Of a stretch of 64,000 nucleotides of DNA, positions 57,824 through 64,000 are shown in pieces. Below the pieces are notes generated by a model. The model had not been told where the DNA came from. It did not search any database and saw only the letters and a program-made list of their open reading frames with translations. Each line of letters opens with the position of its first letter. The stretch's first letter is position 1. The position numbers and the translations under genes were made by a program. The DNA is from CAWDDA01 sp963813345. Its GTDB lineage: Bacteria; Acidobacteriota; Blastocatellia; RBC074. Location of the stretch: positions 310,001 through 374,000 of the forward strand of contig CAWEYR010000028.1 in assembly GCA_963813345.1 (NCBI GenBank), in the 5' to 3' direction.

Positions 57824-57826
57824 TTA

Positions 57827-57914
57827 AGGTACGTTGTACCGGCGTTTAGCCGGAATCGTGACAGTCAACGATTTTGAATTTCACGATTCCGGCTAAACGC
57901 CGGTACAACGTACC
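57827..57914. repeat. Family A variant repeat (GGCGTTTAGCCGG arms)
   Basis: GGTACGTTGTACCGG CG on the left and CCGGTACAACGTACC on the right, with core GCGTTTAGCC instead of GCCTTCAGGC. Both arms changed together, keeping the palindrome intact. Confidence 0.88.
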
Positions 57915-57940
57915 CTCATACAACCTACTAAGGAACATCA

Positions 57941-58216
57941 ATGTCTCAAAAAGTTATTATTCCAACGCCTCTCAGGAAGTACACTTCAGGACTTGAAACT
58001 GTTGAAGTCAAAGCCGGAACGGTAGCTGAAGTCTTCACGGAGCTCGAAACACAATTCCCGGGAATTCAGGCGCGTCTCTGTGAGACAAACGGCGAGCTTC
58101 GTCGCTTCATCAATGTCTACGTGGATGGCGAAGACATACGTTTTCTTGACCAGCTTGCAACTGGAGTCGGGCCAGAGGCTGAGGTTTCTATTGTTCCCGC
58201 GATCGCCGGCGGTTAA
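57941..58216 (+). CDS. MoaD/ThiS-like ubiquitin-fold sulfur carrier
   Basis: 91 residues, MSQKVIIPTPLRKYTSGLET to SIVPAIAGG. A beta-grasp fold with the C-terminal Gly-Gly needed for thiocarboxylation: the terminal residues AIAGG are exposed for adenylation and sulfur loading. Family members feed sulfur into molybdopterin (MoaD), thiamine (ThiS), tRNA (TtuB) or cysteine (CysO). The neighbouring ThrC-like enzyme suggests an amino-acid role. ATG 57941 follows AAGGAAC. Confidence 0.88.
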   Translation: MSQKVIIPTPLRKYTSGLETVEVKAGTVAEVFTELETQFPGIQARLCETNGELRRFINVYVDGEDIRFLDQLATGVGPEAEVSIVPAIAGG

Positions 58217-58218
58217 CG

Positions 58219-58470
58219 CTAACGTTTGATTCGGCTGATCCGCCGCGCACTGAGCACTTCGCTCGTGTGCAAAGGAGTCGCCTGATTGAGGATCGTGTGC
58301 TGAATCATGATCAGTAACTGATCATCACGCCCCCTGAAAGTACCCTTCAACGGGTAGTCTCCCGTCTGAACCACAACACCTTCACGGATCATGGTCCAGA
58401 ACTTTTTCTGAGTAACCCAGTATTCTTTCCCGTTCTGACAGACAATCAGGGCAGTTTTCTTAACTTTCAT
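58219..58470 (-). CDS. Small hypothetical protein downstream of DAHP synthase
   Basis: 83 residues, basic (pI high; MKVKKTALIVCQNGKEYWVT start, RRISRIKR end), no recognised domain. The start codon overlaps the DAHP synthase stop by four bases, so the two are translationally coupled, which supports it being a real gene. Confidence 0.6.
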   Translation of the reverse strand: MKVKKTALIVCQNGKEYWVTQKKFWTMIREGVVVQTGDYPLKGTFRGRDDQLLIMIQHTILNQATPLHTSEVLSARRISRIKR

Positions 58471-59493
58471 GCAGGCTTTTGCTCACTCCGTCTCAACTGA
58501 ATATAGGGTTCGATCTCTTTCATCATGAGGCTAAACTCCTCCGGCCGCAAAGACTGAGGACCATCTGACCACGCTTCTTCTGGACAGGGATGCACTTCTG
58601 CCATGAGACCGTCGGCGCCCACGGCAACCGCACGCCTTTGCCAGCGGCCGCACAAGACTTCGTTTCCCGGTTCCGTGACTGGGATCGACAACGACCGGAA
58701 GATGTGTCAGTTCATTGAGCAACGGCACGGCCGCAAGGTCGAGCGTATTGCGCGTCGCGGTCTCAAATGTCCGGATACCTCGCTCGCAGAGAATCACGTC
58801 TGAGTTTCCGTGCGAAACAATATATTCAGCCGAAAGCAGGAACTCTTTGATGGTGGCTGAAAGCCCTCTCTTCAGCATCACCGGCTTGCCGGCAACGCCC
58901 AGCTTCTTGAGCAGCGCGAAGTTCTGCATGTTTCTGGCACCGACTTGCAGGATATCTGCATACTCACGCACCAGGTCCACATCTTCAGTGTTAACGACCT
59001 CGGTGATTACTTTCAGACCCGTGCGATCGCGTGCTTCGGCAAGGAGTTTCAGACCATCCTCTTCCAGACCCTGAAAGTCGTAGGGTGATGTGCGAGGTTT
59101 GAAAGCGCCGCCACGAAGAATCTTCGCTCCGGCGCCGGCAACGGCTTCGGCCGTAGTTAAAAGCTGTTCCCTTGTTTCGACTGAACAGGGACCTGCCATC
59201 ACCACAAACCCGCCGTCACCCACCACGACATCGCCGATATGGACTGCCGACTTCTGTTTCTTTACTTCGCGGCTCACGAGCTTGAACGGTTGCAGAATCG
59301 GGAATGCATCCTCGACACCATCAACTGAACGAAGCTGCTCGATGTGCTCCTTCTTGTCTCCGTGTCCGATGGCGGCGATCACCGTTCGTTCCGCACCTTT
59401 GATGATGTGCGGTGTGTAGCCATAGTCACGTATGCGATCGCATATGTGGTTGATTTGTTCATCTGTCGCGCCTGCGCGCATTGCAACTATCAT
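58467..59493 (-). CDS. aroF: 3-deoxy-7-phosphoheptulonate synthase with N-terminal ferredoxin-like domain (one frameshift)
   Basis: First enzyme of the shikimate pathway. About 342 residues in the restored frame. MIVAMRAGATDEQINHICDR begins the regulatory ferredoxin-like domain (about 1-70); the barrel follows with MAGPCSVETREQLL, RGGAFKPRTSPYDFQG, GARNMQNFALLK and DPSHGTGKRSLVRPLA. A shift near 58630 leads to AVGADGLMAEVHPCPEEAWS and the end EEFSLMMKEIEPYI. The type-I beta form with this N-terminal domain is common outside Proteobacteria. It is seven bases from pheA, forming an aromatic amino acid operon. Confidence 0.92.
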
Positions 59494-59500
59494 TGACTGT

Positions 59501-60349
59501 CTAACCCCCTTCTTCCGGTTGGGCGCTCACGTAGCAACCCAGCACTTTGACCCCTGCGGCGAACTCATCGAGATGCGCCAGCGCCGAACGCACTCGGGCC
59601 TCGGCGGTATTGCCCATGAAATCAAGATAAAAAATGTATTCCCACGGCCGGCCGATAAGCGGACGCGACTCGATCTTCGTGAGGTCGATATCGCGAAGCG
59701 CGAACACCGCCAGCGCCCGAAAAAGCGACCCGGTCTTATTGTCGAGTGTGAATACGATCGAGGTCTTGTTGGCTCCTTCTCGAGCCGTTGTTCCTTCCGT
59801 ATCGCGCCCGAGAAGCCAGAACCGAGTATAGTTCTGAGGATCATCCTCGATGCCTGATACGAGAATCTCTGCCTTGTAGGTCTCAGCTGCACCAGCACCA
59901 GCGATTGCTGCAGCTCCCTCCTCAGGATCTTCCACGAGCATCTTTACGCTGCCAGCCGTGTCGTACGCCGAAACCTGTTCAATCTTCGGATACCTCGACA
60001 GGAATTTCTGGCACTGCGCCAACGCCACGGGATGCGAGTAGACCCTGACGACATCTGCAAGTTTTCTGCCTGGCAGTGTGATGAGATTGTGCACGATCCT
60101 CAGATTGACCTCGCCGGTTATTTTGAGATGGCTTCGAAGCAGAAGATCGTAATTCTGATAAACAGAGCCAAAGAGCGAGTTTTCGATCGGCGCAAGGCAG
60201 TTATCGGCCTCTCCGCTTTCGACTGCCGCAAACATATCGTCAAAAGTTCGGCACGGAATCAGCTTGATTTGCTCGCCGAGCATCCTTTTCGCTGCTTCAT
60301 TGCTGAAAGCGCCAAGCTCGCCCTGAAATGCGATTCGCGGCTGGTCCAT
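59501..60349 (-). CDS. pheA: Prephenate dehydratase PheA
   Basis: 282 residues. The catalytic domain shows RIAFQGELGAFSNEAAKRML, DNCLAPIENSLFGSVYQNYD and YTRFWLLGRDTEGT. The C-terminal ACT domain has TGSLFRALAVFALRDIDLTK and the ESRP motif that binds phenylalanine for feedback inhibition. GAGGAGA precedes ATG 60349. A long leader with a possible attenuator lies upstream. Confidence 0.94.
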   Translation of the reverse strand: MDQPRIAFQGELGAFSNEAAKRMLGEQIKLIPCRTFDDMFAAVESGEADNCLAPIENSLFGSVYQNYDLLLRSHLKITGEVNLRIVHNLITLPGRKLADVVRVYSHPVALAQCQKFLSRYPKIEQVSAYDTAGSVKMLVEDPEEGAAAIAGAGAAETYKAEILVSGIEDDPQNYTRFWLLGRDTEGTTAREGANKTSIVFTLDNKTGSLFRALAVFALRDIDLTKIESRPLIGRPWEYIFYLDFMGNTAEARVRSALAHLDEFAAGVKVLGCYVSAQPEEGG

Positions 60350-60408
60350 TCGATCTCCTCGCCATCCCTGGCCAATCTCCTGCTCCAGATCAGGTGCCCA
60401 TATAACCG

Positions 60409-60439
60409 AAAAGCCCCTCTTCCACTTGAAAGAGGGGCC
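60409..60439 (-). terminator. Attenuator-like hairpin upstream of pheA
   Basis: On the minus strand GGCCCCTCTT pairs with AAGAGGGGC, followed by TTTT. It precedes the pheA start by about 60 bases. An upstream GAGGGG (60490-60495) could compete for the left arm. Confidence 0.6.
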
Positions 60440-60456
60440 ATCTTCAGTCTGTTCGT

Positions 60457-60531
60457 CTAGAATTGAAATTCAGGCGAGCGAACCTCCGACCCCTCCGCAG
60501 GGCCTAAAGTACGACTCAAAGGAGAAGACAT
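60457..60531 (-). CDS. Possible 24-residue leader peptide
   Basis: Reads MSSPLSRTL... and ends PEFQF then TAG. Two Phe codons close to the stop are what a phenylalanine-sensing leader peptide would have. There is no obvious ribosome site, so this is weak. Confidence 0.3.
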   Translation of the reverse strand: MSSPLSRTLGPAEGSEVRSPEFQF

Positions 60532-60672
60532 ACCCAAACCGAACTCTCGATACGAGATGCTCGACCACACTGCTGTCTTCGATTGAATGCCGCCTGAACA
60601 TCAGTTTACAAACTCACTGCTAACAGACTTCACTAACTGAACCGAAAGTCGACCTGACAAACTCGACGCCGC

Positions 60673-60702
60673 ATTATTCTTCACACTCTTCATAAGAGTC
60701 AA
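60673..60702 (-). promoter_or_regulatory. Candidate sigma-70 promoter of pheA-aroF
   Basis: On the minus strand TTGACT (60697-60702) and AATAAT (60673-60678), 18-base spacer. One base from consensus at -10 and at the last -35 position. A leader of about 310 bases would result. Confidence 0.6.
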
Positions 60703-60751
60703 GCAATTGAGGTACATTCCCGTATTTTTCTCCGATTTCTACCTCAGATTT

Positions 60752-61417
60752 CTACCTGATGGGCAGCTTTTCGCCGAGTACGGTGTCCGGAGGGAGGATG
60801 TGCAGGTTCAAGAACGCCTTTACCTCGGCGCCAAGCTCGCGCACGGACGCATAACCAAAAGGGCGCGCCCTTTCGCCATCTGTTACAACTCCATAGGCGT
60901 CGAGACCGAGCTCGTTTGCGAGATAGAGTGCCCTCGATAAGTGGTACCGCTGCGTAACCAGAACGGCTCTATCGAGACCAAATATTTCTTTTGCTCTGCG
61001 ACAGGTGTCGTAGGTCGATCTGCCGGCGTAATCGACAATGACATCTTTCGGAGCCACGGCATGGGTCACGAGGTATTCCTGCATCGCCCTGGGTTCGTTA
61101 TAACTTGGATGGCGGTTGTCGCCAGAGACCAGAATTCGATCGACACGTTGAGTGCGATAGAGCTCGATCGCTTTTTCCACGCGCTCCTCGAGCGTCGGCG
61201 AAAGTTCACCGGTAGAATAGACGCTTGCGCCAAAGACGATTGCTACACGGGGCTTTGCCCAATCCGATGTCGAGAGCTGTTCCGGACTTTCGTGAATCCG
61301 TGAATCAAAGGCGTGGACGTTCGCGTGAACGATGGCAAGCAATATCATCGCAGCCACAGCAAGCAAAAGCACAATCAGTGCGGCGCGACGTCGTCTCATA
61401 GTTTTGCAATTTATCAA
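60752..61417 (-). CDS. YdcF/SanA-family protein (DUF218)
   Basis: 221 residues with an N-terminal anchor (ALIVLLLAVAAMILLAIVHA). The DUF218 core is IVFGASVYSTGELSPTLEER, ILVSGDNRHPSYNEPRAMQE, YAGRSTYDTCRRAKEIFG and VTQRYHLSRALYLANELGLD. SanA-type proteins affect envelope permeability; biochemical function is unknown. The more likely start is ATG 61399 (MRRRRAALIV). Intact; on the minus strand, upstream of the pheA leader. Confidence 0.88.
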   Translation of the reverse strand: MINCKTMRRRRAALIVLLLAVAAMILLAIVHANVHAFDSRIHESPEQLSTSDWAKPRVAIVFGASVYSTGELSPTLEERVEKAIELYRTQRVDRILVSGDNRHPSYNEPRAMQEYLVTHAVAPKDVIVDYAGRSTYDTCRRAKEIFGLDRAVLVTQRYHLSRALYLANELGLDAYGVVTDGERARPFGYASVRELGAEVKAFLNLHILPPDTVLGEKLPIR

Positions 61418-61542
61418 ACTATCCAGGCATGTAGTACCGCCTTATAGGTATTTCCAGCGGGGTGGTGGCGTGGAGGAGGGGCGGCTTCAGCCCCTCCTCC
61501 ACACCCATGAATCAAGAGCCTCTTGAAATTCTGGTAGACAGC

Positions 61543-61728
61543 TTTTGGCACGAAGATGCAAATTAGAGTGCCATGACCGCGCATCGTCCCGTTACGAACA
61601 TCGTACCGCTAACGGTTCGACGGTCTCCTGAAGACTTTCGAACGGGACGATGCGGTTCGGTTGAAACGCATCACTCAGATGTCGTCTCAAGATGACTCAC
61701 TATAAGGCTTGCGCAAACCGAATCCAAG
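61543..61728 (+). ncRNA. Predicted IS110 bridge RNA, copy 2
   Basis: A 5' stem-loop TGGCAC/GTGCCA (61546-61551, 61568-61573). The target-binding loop is closed by a perfect 13-bp helix, GCATCGTCCCGTT (61581-61593) with AACGGGACGATGC (61641-61653). The donor-binding loop is closed by GGTTCGGTT (61654-61662) with AACCGAATC (61716-61724). Target guides: GTACCGC (61603-61609), identical to the seven bases left of the core, and CCTGAAG (61627-61633), the exact reverse complement of CTTCAGG at and right of the core. Donor guides: CTCAGATGTC (61674-61683), as the right end, and CTATAAG (61700-61706), complementary to CTTATAG of this copy's left end. Confidence 0.85.
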
Positions 61729-61763
61729 CGCGGTCGCGGCAGATTGCAATGGAGGCAAAGGCA

Positions 61764-63041
61764 ATGAGCGACCAGAAAGAAAACGAGTTCGCAGCATTGG
61801 TAGGATGGGATTGGGCAGATCAATCGCACGAGATACGTCTTGTGACGGCATCAGGTGAGATTGAGCGGAGCACAATCGCACAAAGCCCGAATGGAGCTGC
61901 ATGACTGGGTCCAGAAGCAGCAGGAACGCTTTGAAGGGAGGAAGGTGGGGATCGCGATTGAGCAGTCACGGGGACCGGTGGTTTACGCACTCATGGCGTA
62001 CGACTTTTTGGTTCTCTACCCCATCAACCCGAAAACATTGGCAAGGTTTCGCGAAGCACTGCGGCCAAGCAAAGCCAAGGATGACCCGACAGACGCGGAA
62101 TTGTTGCTCGAACTGGTAACCAAGCATAGAGACAAGCTCAAAGCCTGGAAACCAGACGATGAACGGTCGCGAGAACTTCGGATGCTGGTGGAATATCGGC
62201 GTGACGCGGTAGACGAAAGGACACGACACACGAACAGGATAGGTAGCCTGCTTAAGTTGTTTTTTCCTCAGGCTTTACAGTGGGCGGGAGATTTGAATGA
62301 AAACTCCGCCTGCGATTTCCTCGAAACTTGGGCAAATCTGGCAGAGTTGAAGGCTGCAGACAAAGAGGACTTGCGGACGTACTTTTCAAAGCAGGGGCGT
62401 AAACGAAAAACTATCAAGAGATTGTTACAGGAAATTGATGAGGCGCGGACGCTAACGACTGACAGGGCAGTTCTCAGGTCGGCAGGGATGGCAGTTCAGA
62501 TGGCAGTCAGACAAGTGCGAGAGCTGACTAAGTCAATCAAGGAGTTCGACAAGCGCATCGAGGAACTCTTTGCATCGCATCCGGACCATGATCTGTTTAA
62601 GAGCTTTCCTGGTGCAGGAGAAGTCTTGGCACCTCGACTGAGCGCAGTCATGGGGACAGATCGGTCCCGGACACGTCGCCTGAAGAGGTTCAGGAGTTTT
62701 CTGGAGTTGCGCCAGTCACAGAGCGAAGCGGGAAGTCGAAACGGACTGACAGACGTTACGCTTGTCCACGATTCCTCCACCAGACCTTTGTCGAATACGC
62801 AAGACAAACCATCCTGCGATCACCCTGGGCACACGCGTATTACCAGAGCTGCCGGAGACGAGGCCAAGGCCATAATGCCGCGCTGCGATCACTCGCTTTC
62901 AAATGGATTCGGATAATCTATCGCTGCTGGAAAGACCGAGTACCCTATGATGAACAAGCTTATCAGGCAACGCTTGCACGCAGGGGGTCACCGATTGCAC
63001 TCGAGCTGAATCGCCCTGCTACCGTCGCCGTCGTTGTCTGA
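61764..63041 (+). CDS. IS110-family transposase, copy 2 (two frameshifts)
   Basis: Restored length about 425 residues. MSDQKENEFAALVGWDWADQ with the first catalytic Asp, then after a shift near 61885 LHDWVQKQQERFEGRKVGIA and KAKDDPTDAELLLELVTKHR. After a shift near 62670 come SGVAPVTERSGKS and RIIYRCWKDRVPYDEQAYQ. Similar along its whole length to copy 1. Either the gene is decayed or the sequence contains errors; other genes here suffer similar shifts. ATG 61764 has GGAGGC upstream. Confidence 0.85.
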
Positions 63042-63090
63042 AAAACGAAAACGAGGAAGAAAGACTGTTGACAAAACACCTCAGATGTCT

Positions 63091-63106
63091 TCAGGCGGAA
63101 TCGTAA
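63091..63106. repeat. Family A repeat, right part after IS110 copy 2
   Basis: TCAGGCGGAATCGTAA continues the arm left at 61425-61440 (GGCATGTAGTACCGC). Confidence 0.85.
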
Positions 63107-63683
63107 GAAGAAGGAGTGCTGAGTGCTGGGGGGGGGAATGGAGTTCAAGCATATCGTGCTTTCTCCGAACTCCCCTGGTCAGGCATTGATTGAGCCATCT
63201 AAGGGCGAAGTTCGCGCTGCATATCATAACGTTGAACGCCTATCGAAGGAGTCGACTTCGGGTTAGTCTCCTCCCATGTCCCGCCCTCATTGTCGCTTCT
63301 GTCCTCTCGTCATTGACCCCACCATTTCCACCCTCCATGTCCTGATCTCGATGTTCCATATTCTTAGCGGATCCGTGCAGGGGTGGACAAACTGATTTTA
63401 TGTCCATCTCCTATGATCTGATCTCAAAGCCCTGTATTTTCTGCAGATGTCAACAGGTGGTGGACAAACTGCGATTGAGTCCTCTACAGGTGTCCAGCCT
63501 AATCGGTTCCTCGCCTCTACTTGTGCAGGATCGCAGAGTGGTAGAATCTGCACGCCCTTGGCTGCTAGTTCCAGCAGTGAGTTTCGGAAAGGGGAGCCTT
63601 ACTTTTTGGTCAGGGTCAAGCCCCCACTAACCGTAAAGACAATCACTTCGTATTCGCAGCGAGCCGTCATAAGAGAGGAACGT
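63107..63683. other. Intergenic region with degraded repeats
   Basis: Starts with a family B fragment (GTGCTGAGTGCTG, then GGAGTTCAAGC) and contains a repeated GGTGGACAAACTG at about 63382 and 63459. No gene can be supported. Confidence 0.5.
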
Positions 63684-63755
63684 ATGGCAAAGAAGGACGA
63701 AGACGCTGGATCCGAGAAGAATGATCGAGCGAATAAATCAAATCTCCGTCTCTAA
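63684..63755 (+). CDS. Possible 23-residue peptide
   Basis: MAKKDEDAGSEKNDRANKSN plus LRL, highly charged, with GAGAGGAA upstream of ATG 63684. It overlaps the next gene's start, which could indicate translational coupling, but a peptide this short cannot be confirmed. Confidence 0.3.
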   Translation: MAKKDEDAGSEKNDRANKSNLRL

Positions 63756-64000
63756 AGAAGACCTCATCGAGGTCGTAGAAGAACTCGAGCCGCTGAACCC
63801 GAGCGATCGTGGCTGGGAAACTTCTATAGCTACGATAGTTAGACTTCAGAATAGAAACCACGACAAAGTTGGGGCCATCATGTTCAGGATGGAGGCTCTC
63901 GCACGGCTCTTGGTCGACGAGGATGCGCCTGAGTGGGCCTTGCGACTTCCTAATGGATTTGTCTTGGCTCAAGAACCAATATTCGCCGCTGCGGCCGTGG
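63721..64000 (+). CDS. Unrecognised protein (partial, 3' end outside window)
   Basis: Open from ATG 63721 to the window edge, at least 93 residues: MIERINQISVSKEDLIEVVE, NPSDRGWETSIATIVRLQ, and LARLLVDEDAPEWALRLPN. Acidic, no membrane segments, no family recognised. Local composition is more AT-rich than the preceding core genes, and it follows an IS element and degraded repeats, so an accessory origin is possible. Confidence 0.55.
   Translation, partial: MIERINQISVSKEDLIEVVEELEPLNPSDRGWETSIATIVRLQNRNHDKVGAIMFRMEALARLLVDEDAPEWALRLPNGFVLAQEPIFAAAAV

Larger units (their letters stand above)
60350..60751. other. pheA leader and intergenic region
   Basis: No supported full gene. Contains, on the minus strand, a good promoter, a short leader frame (60457-60531) and a terminator-like hairpin, arranged in the order expected for attenuation control of pheA. 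Confidence 0.5.
61443..63088 (+). mobile_element. IS110-family insertion sequence, copy 2
   Basis: An element of about 1646 bp inserted into a family A repeat: the left flank is TAGTACCGC-CT and the right flank CT-TCAGGCGGAATCG, which together rebuild the standard repeat GTACCGCCTTCAGGCGG. Left end TATAGGTA, right end CTCAGATGT (identical to copy 1). It shares the left-end RNA structure and transposase type with copy 1 but is clearly diverged. Copy 1 is in repeat family C, so the two target different sequences. Confidence 0.92.

Overview
The window looks like part of an Acidobacteriota chromosome, probably class Blastocatellia. This is an inference from the acidobacterial-type VWFA-domain secreted protein, an alternative complex III-like cluster, a two-part methylmalonyl-CoA mutase, paired M16 peptidases and very abundant intergenic palindromic repeats. 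No rRNA, tRNA or CRISPR array was recognised. Many otherwise well conserved genes, including essential ones (murG, murD, mraY, ftsI, rsmH), are split by one-base shifts. I read these mainly as assembly or read errors and annotate each such gene as one locus.

Layout. 1-14.3 kb: minus-strand division and cell wall (dcw) cluster, in transcription order rsmH, ftsL-like, ftsI, murE, murF, mraY, murD, ftsW, murG, murC, ftsQ (cut by the window edge). mraZ and murB are absent here. 14.6-19.1 kb: a ZIP metal transporter, then a small protein, an M64-type metalloprotease and a B12-binding radical SAM protein. 19.2-27.3 kb: methylmalonyl-CoA mutase catalytic part, two M16 peptidases, the separate B12-binding subunit and a double-length M16 peptidase. 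27.4-31.8 kb: comF, an IS110-family element, an mreB-like gene, a possible structured RNA and an HNH endonuclease gene. 31.8-39.2 kb (mostly minus): DedA, Pcm, SurE, a GGQ release-factor-like protein, FolE, a plus-strand Tat amidase, a metallo-beta-lactamase-fold hydrolase and a VWFA protein. 39.5-43.6 kb: YihY, then NAD salvage (NrtR-like NUDIX regulator, nicotinamidase, nicotinate phosphoribosyltransferase) and an ArsR regulator with a palindromic operator. 43.6-45.4 kb: two Dpp/Opp-type permeases. 45.9-51.4 kb: alternative complex III-like genes actA, actB (split in two), actC and actD. 51.4-55.5 kb: Ppx/GppA, a zinc-ribbon membrane protein, a polytopic membrane protein and a GNAT acetyltransferase. 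55.5-58.2 kb: two tandem SAM-II-like riboswitches, an SDR oxidoreductase, a threonine synthase-like enzyme and a MoaD/ThiS-like sulfur carrier. 58.2-61.4 kb: DAHP synthase, prephenate dehydratase and a YdcF/SanA protein. 61.4-63.1 kb: a second IS110 element. The right end holds an unrecognised partial gene.

The most striking result concerns the two IS110 elements. Each carries, between its left end and its transposase gene, a segment of about 180 nt that folds like an IS110 bridge RNA. The two copies sit in two different palindromic repeat families of this same genome, both at a CT core. The predicted target-binding loops differ accordingly: copy 2 matches its target perfectly in both guides, and copy 1 nearly so. 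The donor-binding loops match the elements' own ends and co-vary with a base difference between the two left ends. The second standout is the tandem SAM-II-like aptamer pair ahead of an SDR / ThrC-like / sulfur-carrier operon.
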